Shown piece by piece: positions 8,683-16,779 of a stretch of DNA of 44,035 nt; the stretch's first letter is position 1, and the number at the start of each line of letters is the position of its first letter. Origin of the DNA: Bacteroidaceae bacterium (GTDB taxonomy: Bacteria > Bacteroidota > Bacteroidia > Bacteroidales > Bacteroidaceae). The notes beneath the pieces are model-generated. The model was not told where the DNA came from, did not search any database, and saw only the letters and a program-made list of their open reading frames with translations. Made by a program: the position numbers and the translations under genes. The stretch spans positions 1 through 44,035 of the forward strand of contig JAGCLA010000005.1 of the NCBI GenBank assembly GCA_017647225.1. Direction: 5' to 3'.

Positions 8683-10107
8683 TTACATCAACGGAGAAAG
8701 CAACCTTGCACATGATTCCAATGCACGTTGCTTGATAGAACGTTTATTATAATCGTTCAGCGTCAATTGCCTGCAATGCTTTATATCCTCAAGGAAAAAG
8801 TATTTCAAGTCTTGTGCAACGTTTCTGTCATAGACAAAAGCCGTCACTTCAAAGTTATAGAAGAAACTGCGAAAATCGAGGTTTACCGAACCTACAGAGG
8901 AGAGGAAATCGTCACATACGATAGTTTTGCTATGGATGAATCCGTCTTTATAAAGATAGACCTTGACACCCACTTTCAACAAATCGCCCATATATGACAT
9001 TGAGGCATACCCAGCTATCTTGCTATCACATTTCTCAGGTATCATCAACCTTACATCGGCTCCGGAGAGTGCAGCACCTTTCAGTGCAAGCATAAACGAC
9101 TCATTAGGCATGAAGTAAGGAGTTTGCAGATACACATAGTTCCTTACAGACGACAACAGTTTGACAAAGCCCCCCATAACGGTACGTACCTCACCTACAG
9201 GGTTTGATGAGACGACCTGCATCCATGTACCATTCTCAGACTTTTTCAACTGCGGAAAATACTCTCTACCACTGACAAGCGAGTGGTTTGCAAAATACCA
9301 ATCAACAAGAAAAGAAAATTGCAGACCCTGCACAGCCAAGCCACGTACAAAGAGTACTGTATCGCGCCAATATGGCCATACACCACCCGTCACATACCTG
9401 TTCGCCACATTACAACCGCCTATAAAGCCCGACACACCGTCAATAATGACAAGCTTTCGATGATTACGATAATTGACTTTATTTGAGAAAAGAGGGAAAC
9501 GCACTTTCAAGAAAGACTCAACATACACTCCTGCACTACGCATATCGTCAAAGAAATCCTTCTTTACCTTCCAGCTACCCACGCTGTCATACATGAAACG
9601 CACCTCAACGCCCTGTCGCGCCTTACGCATGAGGATTTCGCGTATTGAATGGCCGTATTCGTCATCCTCAAAAATATAGAACTGCATGTGGATATGCTTT
9701 TCAGCTCTCTCAAGCTCGTGCATCAGCATCAAAGCATACTTTTTTGTATCCGCTATGACATCGACGCAGTCTGCCGGCAAAGCATAAGCCGATGCAGTAT
9801 TACGCAGGAAAGAGTGCAATGCCGAATACTCCTGAGGCAAGTCCGGTATATAACGGCTGACATTAGACGAAAGATTACGTTGGTTAATCTGTGACATCAG
9901 ACGACGTCCTATGAGTTTTTCCTTACGTTTGTCACTTCCAAAGAAGAAATAGAGTAACATGCCAAGCACCGGCAGAAAGAGCAACACCAGAACCCATGCT
10001 AAAGTCTTTACACTATCGCGGTTCTTCAATATCACATTTATTATAAGAAACACCGCAATAATGCTGTATATCCAACCTAGTATTACGCCATAGCTAAATT
10101 CCATCAA
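8683..10107 (-). CDS. cls: Cardiolipin synthase (phospholipase D family)
   Basis: Encodes 474 residues, standard length. It joins two phosphatidylglycerol molecules to cardiolipin at the inner membrane. Two N-terminal membrane helices (about 8-27 and 36-57) precede the catalytic part. Both HKD motifs are complete: H216, K218, D223 (NHRKLVIIDG) and H392, K394, D399 (IHSKTIVCDD), each followed by the G-x-x-N element (GGCNVANRY; GSVNLDFRSF). Two ATGs (10107 and 10104) are adjacent and cannot be told apart. It lies downstream of the outer-membrane barrel gene on the same strand but is separated from it by a hairpin, so it is probably transcribed on its own. Confidence 0.95.
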   Translation of the reverse strand: MMEFSYGVILGWIYSIIAVFLIINVILKNRDSVKTLAWVLVLLFLPVLGMLLYFFFGSDKRKEKLIGRRLMSQINQRNLSSNVSRYIPDLPQEYSALHSFLRNTASAYALPADCVDVIADTKKYALMLMHELERAEKHIHMQFYIFEDDEYGHSIREILMRKARQGVEVRFMYDSVGSWKVKKDFFDDMRSAGVYVESFLKVRFPLFSNKVNYRNHRKLVIIDGVSGFIGGCNVANRYVTGGVWPYWRDTVLFVRGLAVQGLQFSFLVDWYFANHSLVSGREYFPQLKKSENGTWMQVVSSNPVGEVRTVMGGFVKLLSSVRNYVYLQTPYFMPNESFMLALKGAALSGADVRLMIPEKCDSKIAGYASMSYMGDLLKVGVKVYLYKDGFIHSKTIVCDDFLSSVGSVNLDFRSFFYNFEVTAFVYDRNVAQDLKYFFLEDIKHCRQLTLNDYNKRSIKQRALESCARLLSPLM

Positions 10108-10151
10108 ACTCTCATTTTTTGATTTATGCGAAAATAATGATAATTAACAAC

Positions 10152-10187
10152 AAAAGAGGTAAAAACCGATTGATTTTTACCTCTTTT
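10152..10187. terminator. Intrinsic terminator after the barrel gene
   Basis: A perfect 14-bp stem (10152-10165 with 10174-10187) with an 8-nt loop, A-rich on one side and T-rich on the other. It lies 7 bp past the stop of the 10195-13173 gene and upstream of cls. Confidence 0.85.
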
Positions 10188-10194
10188 TTATCTT

Positions 10195-13173
10195 TTAGAA
10201 CGGACGACCGCCTCCCATTCCCGGAGGAGGACCACTTGGCGGTGTGAAACCTGCCGGTGGCATTCCTAACGGCATACCGTATTCACGTGCTGCTTTTCCC
10301 TTGTTTCTGTCGCTCTCACCTGTTTTGTTGAACTTGTATGACAGGTTCAACATGCAATAGCTGTATATCGCATTCGTTTCGGTATCTCTGCGGTAGAGAG
10401 CGTCAACCATGCGGCTTATGTTGCTCTGCTGTTGCAGAATGTCATATACCTGGAACGATACTGTCAATGCATTCTTCGGCAGGAAGCTTGCCGACACCTG
10501 TGCGTTCCACAGGAGTTCGTCGGTATTGGCATTAGGGTCGCTATAACCACGACGGCTGCTCATTGAGAGGTTTGTTGAGAGCTTGATATTCCACCAAGGC
10601 AGGTTATAGTTGACACTTGGACCATAAGAGTAGTTGAACACATTCATTCTGTCTTCGGGCTGCGCAGTAGATTTAGAGTGTGAATAGCGGATAAAACCGT
10701 TCAACGACACATCGAAATTATCGGTACGATAGTTGAATGTAAGGCGTTCGCTTGCGTTTACTGTTCTAGCAATACTCTTTTGACTACCTTTCACATCCTT
10801 TATGCTTATATACGATACGTTGTTCGAATAACCGGCATCGGTGAAAGTGCTGTATGTAAATTTGGTATTCGCAGGAATAGCCGAATTGAATACAAAGCCT
10901 GCATTCGCATTCCAGTTACCGTTTATGTTTTCGGGGGTGGTTGTGGTTGCACCTGTTTTCTCATCATATTCAGCCTTGCGTGTAATGCTGTTCATGGTAT
11001 TGCTGAACCCTACAAAAGCATTTATACCACGCTGCGCATCGCTGTTGAATGTATTGAAGTTCGCATTCAGTCTATGAGTGAACGACGGTTTCAACCCCGG
11101 GTTACCCTTTGTTATCTGCAAAGGATTGGAGTCGTCCTCAATGTCTATAAGGTCGGTCATCGACGGTTGTGATGTACTACCGCGATAGCGGATATTCAAT
11201 GTTGTCTGCTTTGACCACTTATAGCGGAAACGCACATTCGGAGAGAGCGGATATACACGACGTGTAAAGAGTGTGTCCTTACCCATGTATTTATAGTCAA
11301 GCTCTGTCTGCTGAGGAATAATGTTTACACCGGCATTAAGATTCATCTTGCTTGTCACATAGCGCAACATCACACCTGCCTCATGCTTTTGGGTACGATA
11401 GGTTGAATAACGGCTCAAGTCATTATCAAGACAATCGACATAATCGGTCGGCAGGAGAGGGCGTGTAAAGTCAGGACTTACATTCATTATGTAATCGAGC
11501 AGTTCGTCAAATTTGTATGTCGAGCGGTCGTTATTGCTGTAACTGTAGTTATATGTATAGTTCAACTGCAAGAAGAGATTCTTCATCAAAGGCTCGGTAT
11601 AGCTCAAACTGAGGCTATAGTTCCAGTTTGTACCCGGTGTTGTAGAGAAACGGATCTGCTTTGTATTACCCTTTGCAACATCCTGGAAATACTCGACATT
11701 GTTTACCGAGAAGTTTTCGTTCTTACTGTCGGCATATGAAGCATTACCTCTGAAAGTGATGTTACGTCCCGGTTTGCCAAGTTTACGGTTTACCTGCAAC
11801 CTACCGCTGAACGAGAGGTTTTCGCCCATACTCAAAGATTTGTTGCTGTTGCTGTTTATGGCAATTGTATCATCAACAGCCTTGAATTCATCAAACACAT
11901 CGCCATACACGCTCTTTTCGTAATCCGCCTTATAGTCAAACGGATTCTTATTGAATGTAGCCGAACAGCTTTCGGTCCAGGAATCAGAATTTGAATAGCT
12001 GACAGTTGGGGTAAATATGATATTTGTCATGCTGTCGGGTTTCCATTCAACGCGGAAGTTTCCGTTTATGTTGGTTCTGCGACCAAGATTCGTGCTACGG
12101 CTGTTCGAGAACTGATTACGTCCCACCTGTGGCATAAATGTTTCGGTTGCAGTCCATGTTCTCACATCGTTGCTTACATGATTGCCACGCACATTACCGC
12201 CAATCTCCACCTTCTCGTTCTCGTATGCAAAGTTGAAACCTGCAAGTTTTGGTGCTGAAATGCCGTTGTTTCCGCCACCGCCGAAGCCACGTCCGCGACC
12301 GTCAGAGAAGCCCTGGTCACCAACATTGTTTGCAGAGAGGACAAGTGTATATTGGGCATTGTCGTTGTAATAGCTTGTAGTGTTGCGCAAACGGTAGAGG
12401 AAACGGCTTACATAGTCTGTACCGCCACCCGCTTCGCTATTCGAAAAGAAGCCATCATCAACACCCTGTTTCATCTGCAGGTCGAGCACGGTCTCTTCCT
12501 CACCGTCATCGATACCTGTCATACGGGTAAAATCACTCTTCTTGTCATAGAACTTGACCTTATCGACTGCATCGACCGAGATATTCTTCAACGCCACATC
12601 CTTGTCAGTACCGAAGAAGTCCTTACCCTTCATAAGGATACGGTTTACAGTCTTGCCGTTGATTTTTATTGTACCGTCATCGGTTATCTCCACACCCGGA
12701 TATTTTTTTATAAGCTCTTCGAGCATAGAACCTTCGGGCACGCGGAACGCTGCTGTATTATACACAAGAGTATCTTCCGAAGCAACAACAGGGGGTACTT
12801 CGGCTGTTACAATAGCGTTCTCAAGAAGTATATCATCGGAAACAAGTTTTATTATACCGCAGTCGGTATTCTTACCTTTTGTTATAACAACATTCTTTTC
12901 CTGAGAAACACATCCCACAAACGATATGCGCAGGAGATATTTTGCCGGTGGAGCTGTAATAAAGAACTTACCGTCGATGTCACTCGCCGTACCAACCTTA
13001 AAAGCAGAATCGGGTAATGTGAAAAGCTGTAACATCGCCGACTGCAAAGGGTTGTTTTCGCTACCCTCTACCACTACACCGCTAAGCGTACCGTTCTTGG
13101 TCTGCGCACCAAGTGCAAGGGAGCAAAAAAGCATTATAGCCAATAATTTATATTTCATATACTTAAATTTCAT
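10195..13173 (-). CDS. TonB-dependent-receptor-like outer-membrane beta-barrel protein
   Basis: Encodes 992 residues. A signal peptide (about 1-24, ending LALGAQ) is followed by a carboxypeptidase-regulatory-like Ig domain (about 28-110; GTLSGVVVEG, DIDGKFFI), a plug-like domain (about 115-235; LEELIKKYPGVEI, GKTVNRILMKGKDFFGTD) and a long region of alternating aromatic/polar strands typical of a 22-strand-type barrel. The last strand-like segment (YCMLNLSYKF) is followed by a tail of about 45 residues rich in Pro, Gly and Met, ending in RPF. The architecture matches the widespread Bacteroidetes outer membrane beta-barrel family. No SusD partner is adjacent, so a glycan-uptake pair is not supported; substrate unknown. 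A start at 13158 (residue 6) would give a shorter, equally good signal peptide. Confidence 0.9.
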   Translation of the reverse strand: MKFKYMKYKLLAIMLFCSLALGAQTKNGTLSGVVVEGSENNPLQSAMLQLFTLPDSAFKVGTASDIDGKFFITAPPAKYLLRISFVGCVSQEKNVVITKGKNTDCGIIKLVSDDILLENAIVTAEVPPVVASEDTLVYNTAAFRVPEGSMLEELIKKYPGVEITDDGTIKINGKTVNRILMKGKDFFGTDKDVALKNISVDAVDKVKFYDKKSDFTRMTGIDDGEEETVLDLQMKQGVDDGFFSNSEAGGGTDYVSRFLYRLRNTTSYYNDNAQYTLVLSANNVGDQGFSDGRGRGFGGGGNNGISAPKLAGFNFAYENEKVEIGGNVRGNHVSNDVRTWTATETFMPQVGRNQFSNSRSTNLGRRTNINGNFRVEWKPDSMTNIIFTPTVSYSNSDSWTESCSATFNKNPFDYKADYEKSVYGDVFDEFKAVDDTIAINSNSNKSLSMGENLSFSGRLQVNRKLGKPGRNITFRGNASYADSKNENFSVNNVEYFQDVAKGNTKQIRFSTTPGTNWNYSLSLSYTEPLMKNLFLQLNYTYNYSYSNNDRSTYKFDELLDYIMNVSPDFTRPLLPTDYVDCLDNDLSRYSTYRTQKHEAGVMLRYVTSKMNLNAGVNIIPQQTELDYKYMGKDTLFTRRVYPLSPNVRFRYKWSKQTTLNIRYRGSTSQPSMTDLIDIEDDSNPLQITKGNPGLKPSFTHRLNANFNTFNSDAQRGINAFVGFSNTMNSITRKAEYDEKTGATTTTPENINGNWNANAGFVFNSAIPANTKFTYSTFTDAGYSNNVSYISIKDVKGSQKSIARTVNASERLTFNYRTDNFDVSLNGFIRYSHSKSTAQPEDRMNVFNYSYGPSVNYNLPWWNIKLSTNLSMSSRRGYSDPNANTDELLWNAQVSASFLPKNALTVSFQVYDILQQQSNISRMVDALYRRDTETNAIYSYCMLNLSYKFNKTGESDRNKGKAAREYGMPLGMPPAGFTPPSGPPPGMGGGRPF

Positions 13174-13204
13174 TATTTTTGTACCGTCACTTTATTTTGA
13201 CGCG

Positions 13205-13212
13205 CAAAATTA
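13205..13212 (-). promoter_or_regulatory. Probable -7 box for the barrel gene
   Basis: On the minus strand this reads TAATTTTG, matching TAnnTTTG, 31 bp upstream of the ATG at 13173. The -33 box is unclear. Confidence 0.45.
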
Positions 13213-13252
13213 CAAAAAGTTTAATAGTATTATATAATATATTATATCAATT

Positions 13253-13654
13253 ATGGAAAGAGAGGCTCCCGAATATATCAAAGAGCAGTTATGCCATATT
13301 TTATGCATCGAGAAAATCGATGACAATTTTGGCGAGCCATTTATAAAAGCCTTTTCAAAATTCATGCCAAACGAAGAAGAAAAAGTTCTTGCAGCGGCAT
13401 ATACCTGTTCACTATTCCTTTCTGCCATACTGAAAGGATTTCCAACAGCAAAGCTTCACACCTTCGTACACTTCGCAAAAGAACACTCACAACGTTTCTC
13501 GTTCAACTGCAAAATGTACGACAGTATATTCTCGCACATGAAAGAAGATGATTTGGAGCATGTAACATTATTGGGAAAAGAGAACACCTTCATATTCCAT
13601 TCATGCAGCCGACAGGATATATTTGAAGCTTTCGATTTCTACACAAACGGATAA
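13253..13654 (+). CDS. Hypothetical protein, 133 residues
   Basis: Encodes a soluble, mostly helical protein of 133 residues with no signal peptide or membrane segment and several scattered Cys and His (CHILCIEK near the N-terminus, FIFHSCSR near the C-terminus). No domain is recognised. It is divergent from the barrel gene, and the 79-bp gap is very AT-rich. No gene follows within 380 bp, so it is probably monocistronic. Codon use looks like its neighbours, which supports a real gene. No function is proposed. Confidence 0.7.
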   Translation: MEREAPEYIKEQLCHILCIEKIDDNFGEPFIKAFSKFMPNEEEKVLAAAYTCSLFLSAILKGFPTAKLHTFVHFAKEHSQRFSFNCKMYDSIFSHMKEDDLEHVTLLGKENTFIFHSCSRQDIFEAFDFYTNG

Positions 13655-13706
13655 GAAATCACGGAATCCAAATAACATTTTAAACAACAAACATTGCTTA
13701 CAAGTG

Positions 13707-13736
13707 TTGCTTTTTCGACTTTTCTATATATCTTTG
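13707..13736 (+). promoter_or_regulatory. Bacteroidetes-type promoter driving the RNA-like region
   Basis: TTG(C) at 13707-13710, then TATCTTTG at 13729-13736 with 19 bp between TTG and TA. Transcription should begin near 13743, about 290 nt before the next start codon. Confidence 0.7.
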
Positions 13737-13742
13737 CGAGAA

Positions 13743-14011
13743 AGCAGAACTATTTACTGTTTTAATAGCCATTTTTTGGCTATAAATGAACTTTGATGGC
13801 TTTTAGGCTATTGCACCCACGGAAAAACGACCAATTATTTAGACGTACATGCAATAGGCACGAAGAGCCTGCGCCTATGCGCGGGTGTGCTTATGTTCGT
13901 TCGGGTGCTTGGTCGTACCTTCTGTGGATAAGTACGCCCGCGTCATTTTTATATTATAGCGAACTATCACCGGGGCCATATTAAGCCACACCTTTGGATA
14001 CACCCGTTTTT
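13743..14011 (+). ncRNA. Candidate structured RNA or long 5' leader with crossing helices
   Basis: This is the main part of a 380-bp stretch (13655-14034) with no convincing gene. Helix A pairs 13817-13834 with 13909-13927: 8 bp, a 2/3-nt internal loop, then 8 bp. Helix B pairs 13880-13893 with 13929-13942: 14 bp. A and B cross, so they form a pseudoknot or alternate. G-U pairs at 13821/13923, 13886/13936 and 13889/13933 would be C-A mismatches on the other strand, so the plus strand is favoured. A smaller hairpin (13851-13859 with 13872-13879, one bulge) abuts helix B. Another pairs 13765-13770 with 13778-13783. A T-run at 14007-14011 may mark the 3' end. It could be a free RNA, for example of the Bacteroidales-1 type, or the leader of the sigma-factor gene that begins 24 nt later. 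Confidence 0.6.
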
Positions 14012-14034
14012 AATGACTTAGACACTGCTTATTC

Positions 14035-14670
14035 ATGCTACAAAAAAGTAACTATACTCTACTTAGTGACAAGGAGTTGATTGATGGACTTACAGCAGTT
14101 CCACCCAACAACAGGATTCACGAATACTTTTTCAAAGAGAAATGCAAGCATTTTTTGACATATATATCGACCGTCTTATATAACGAGGCCGATTACAATA
14201 TGCTTGTAGGAGAACTGTATGAGTTTCTCTCAAAAGACAACTGGAAGATACTCAAGATGTGGGAAGGCAAGAACGGTTGTTCGCTAAACAGCTACTTGGC
14301 ATCGTGCTCAATACACCACTTCACAAGCAAGGCCAAGACCGAGAAAAAGCGCAACAATATGGAAGCTATTCCATCGTCGCCCGACATAATAGAATATCTT
14401 GACCACTTCACCGCCGAGGAAGAATGCGAGATGCCACCTGTTTGGGAAGCATACAGAATGCTAAAGCAACGTGACCAGGTAATCCTACGTCTGTTAGTTA
14501 TCGAAGAGAAGGATATGATGCTTGCAGCAAGAGATATATGGCCATATATCAACAGCGCCCGCGAGATTCACGAAGTAACACAGAAACATGTTCAAAGCAC
14601 AATAGCCATGGCAAAACACAGAGCATTGCTTGCCCTATTGAACAACCTGAAGAAATTAACAAGCAACTGA
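14035..14670 (+). CDS. Small sigma-70-family RNA polymerase sigma factor
   Basis: Encodes 211 residues. The N-terminal half resembles sigma region 2 of small Bacteroidetes sigma factors: IHEYFFKEKCKHFLTYIS, then ELYEFLSKDNWKILKMWEGK, then SLNSYLASCSIHHF and a basic KAKTEKKRN. The C-terminal half looks like a region 4 helix-turn-helix (QRDQVILRLLVIEEKDM, VTQKHVQSTIAMAKHRALL). The match to region 2.4 is weak, and no anti-sigma gene is adjacent, so it may be an orphan or stress-type factor. The long structured leader candidate lies directly upstream and may regulate it. A hairpin terminator follows 7 nt after the stop. Confidence 0.7.
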   Translation: MLQKSNYTLLSDKELIDGLTAVPPNNRIHEYFFKEKCKHFLTYISTVLYNEADYNMLVGELYEFLSKDNWKILKMWEGKNGCSLNSYLASCSIHHFTSKAKTEKKRNNMEAIPSSPDIIEYLDHFTAEEECEMPPVWEAYRMLKQRDQVILRLLVIEEKDMMLAARDIWPYINSAREIHEVTQKHVQSTIAMAKHRALLALLNNLKKLTSN

Positions 14671-14677
14671 ATATAAG

Positions 14678-14713
14678 AAAAAGAGTTGAAGGGTTACCCC
14701 TTCAACTCTTTTT
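14678..14713. terminator. Bidirectional terminator overlapping the GNAT gene end
   Basis: A perfect 16-bp stem (14678-14693 with 14698-14713), loop TTAC, with A-run and T-run flanks. The stop codon of the minus-strand acetyltransferase gene (14694-14696) lies in the loop, so one arm is coding sequence. Confidence 0.9.
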
Positions 14714-15143
14714 TATACATATTGGTTTCCTTTATCCGAAATTCGCAGGAACGGTAGAGATTGTTTGCTGCAACACGCGAAGGGCGCGATGTAAGCATCA
14801 ACGTTCCGCCACCTATATTCTTGGCAAACGCAATGGCGTGCTCCACAAGCATACGACCAATGGAACGTCCACGCATAGCCTCATCGACCACCACATCCTC
14901 AATCCACATCTTACGTCCCGTAGGGGCAAGATATTCACCTACCGTAAGCATTCCGACAATCACATTCTCACATTCCACGAAAAAGAGATGCGATGAAGGT
15001 GAATCCACAATACCGGCAAGCACATCTGCGGTAAAAGGAGCAGGCGAAGAGGATAGCTGAAGCAACAGACGGTTTACTGCACCGACATATGCCTCATTAA
15101 CCTCAACAACCTCAAAAATTCTCATAGTGTTATCCATCGTCAT
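14694..15143 (-). CDS. GNAT-family N-acetyltransferase
   Basis: Encodes 149 residues. The acetyl-CoA-binding motif A is clear: IEDVVVDEAMRGRSIGRML (the R-G-x-x-I-G-x element), with the later ANNLYRSCEF segment (motif B) where an Asn and Tyr line the site. The substrate cannot be predicted. The start ATG at 15143 overlaps the stop of the upstream lipoprotein gene as ATGA, which argues for that start and for translational coupling; a second ATG at 15125 is the alternative. The two genes form an operon ending in the hairpin at 14678-14713. Confidence 0.9.
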   Translation of the reverse strand: MTMDNTMRIFEVVEVNEAYVGAVNRLLLQLSSSPAPFTADVLAGIVDSPSSHLFFVECENVIVGMLTVGEYLAPTGRKMWIEDVVVDEAMRGRSIGRMLVEHAIAFAKNIGGGTLMLTSRPSRVAANNLYRSCEFRIKETNMYKKELKG

Positions 15144-16642
15144 AGCTTTGCTTTATATTTCACTCCTTTTGACTCATTCTGCAAACGGTCAAGCACCGTT
15201 ACCACAAATTTATATTTTCCACACATCTCTTTAGGAAGTCTGACATACGGTTTGTCCGTTACCGCCATTATATATGCCGGGTTTTCTATATCGACAGCAT
15301 CATGCGCGCCAAAGCAATATACAACAAACCTGTGCGGAGCATTCATACAATCCTTACCTGCCTTCTTATCGACCAACCAAAGCAGCATTGCCCCCTCTTC
15401 GTCTTCGACCACTCTCACGCCCTTGACCTTTGAAGGAGCTTTTTTGTCGATAAACAGGCTCTTCGGCATCAATGCAGGATAGCTGTAATATCCGTTTTCA
15501 AGGAAATCGCGATAACCCTGCATATTATTCGCAGCAGATGCCGCATCCCAGAAACATGAGCCGGACACACCCTTATTGGCGCGTTGTATCTCATATTTAC
15601 GTTGTTGCTGATTACCACATGCCACTGTTGAGTCTTTGGCATTTACCGTACGTACCACGTCCTGACCGATATACAAAGGACGTTTTGATGCATATTTTGC
15701 CCACCAGCCTACAAGTTCCTCATAATCGGCTGCCGAATGGCCTATCTCCCAATATAGTTGCGGAATACAATAATCTACCCAACCCTGTTCAATCCAAAAC
15801 AGCACATCGGCATTAAGTTCGTCATAACACTGCAGACCTTTGGTTTTGCTGCCGAACTCCCAATTTCTCTCGTTGCGGTATATACCAAAAGGAGAAACAC
15901 CGAACTTTACCCAAGGCTTTACCTCGCGGACAGTGCGATGAAGCTGATAGATAAGATGATTTACATTCTCGCGACGCCAAGCACCCTTGTCACTAAAGCC
16001 ACTCTCTCCGAACCACTCGTCATCAGGGAATTCCTTACCCTTTACAGGATAGGGATAGAAATAGTCATCGATATGCAAGCCATCGACATCATAGCGTGTA
16101 AGGATATCACGTACTATTCGGCAGATATGGTCACGATTTGTCTGTAATGCAGGATTGAAATAGAGTTGTCCTTCGTACTCGATAAAGTTCTGCGGATTTC
16201 TCATTGCAGGGTGTTCCAAAGCCAACTCCTTTGTCGTTTTTGTGCGTGCACGATAAGGATTTATCCACGCATGCAGTTCCATATTGCGCTTATGGCACTC
16301 ACCGACCATAAATGCCAAAGGGTCCCACCCCGGCGAGCATCCCTGTTCCCCGGTCAGATAACGGCTCCAAGGCTCGTATGGCGACGGATAGAGCGCATCA
16401 CCCTCGACACGCACCTGAAATATCACTGCATTCACATGTACCTTTTGCAGATTGTCGAGCATCTCAGTGAGATAGTCTTTCATCTGTTCCTCACCCATGC
16501 CGCTGAACTGACCGTTCACGGCCTGTATCCACGCACCTCTGAACTCACGTTTGGGATTTATATTTTTTATCTGCTTTACACTTCCACAAGAGCCGAGAAG
16601 CGCTATCAACAATAAGAAATAGATATATGGTAACTTTTTCAT
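15140..16642 (-). CDS. GH10-like (DUF187/GHL10) glycosyl hydrolase lipoprotein
   Basis: Encodes 500 residues. A lipoprotein signal ends in the lipobox LGSC (Cys19). The sequence after Cys (GSVKQ) lacks the acidic surface-export signal of Bacteroidetes, so a periplasmic location is likely. The catalytic region (about 33-350) has the GHL10 signatures: REFRGAWIQAV, VNAVIFQVRVEGDALY, HAWINPYR and DVDGLHIDDYFYPYP, with conserved acidic residues. A C-terminal Fn3-like domain (about 400-500) follows. Relatives include E. coli DigH (YngK), which cuts glycan strands of peptidoglycan lacking stem peptides, so a cell-wall role is plausible but unproven. Coupled to the GNAT gene by an ATGA overlap. Confidence 0.9.
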   Translation of the reverse strand: MKKLPYIYFLLLIALLGSCGSVKQIKNINPKREFRGAWIQAVNGQFSGMGEEQMKDYLTEMLDNLQKVHVNAVIFQVRVEGDALYPSPYEPWSRYLTGEQGCSPGWDPLAFMVGECHKRNMELHAWINPYRARTKTTKELALEHPAMRNPQNFIEYEGQLYFNPALQTNRDHICRIVRDILTRYDVDGLHIDDYFYPYPVKGKEFPDDEWFGESGFSDKGAWRRENVNHLIYQLHRTVREVKPWVKFGVSPFGIYRNERNWEFGSKTKGLQCYDELNADVLFWIEQGWVDYCIPQLYWEIGHSAADYEELVGWWAKYASKRPLYIGQDVVRTVNAKDSTVACGNQQQRKYEIQRANKGVSGSCFWDAASAANNMQGYRDFLENGYYSYPALMPKSLFIDKKAPSKVKGVRVVEDEEGAMLLWLVDKKAGKDCMNAPHRFVVYCFGAHDAVDIENPAYIMAVTDKPYVRLPKEMCGKYKFVVTVLDRLQNESKGVKYKAKL

Positions 16643-16779
16643 TGTAGTTTTCTTAAATCTCTGCGAAGATAGCTAAAATACAATTATTAAAGAACAATTA
16701 ACTACCACTTTGGCATCTATTTTATGAAGTGGCATACATTATTACCTTTTTTTATGTAAATTCGCGAGTTGATTTTGAT

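Noticed and set aside
13793-13984. A 63-codon plus-strand frame in the gene-free stretch
   Set aside because: It coincides with the strongly base-paired RNA candidate, has no protein-like composition and lacks a ribosome site. The RNA explanation fits better.
16729-16779. GTG start extending UvrA by 17 residues
   Set aside because: The extra peptide does not resemble UvrA N-termini, and the ATG at 16780 gives the normal start.
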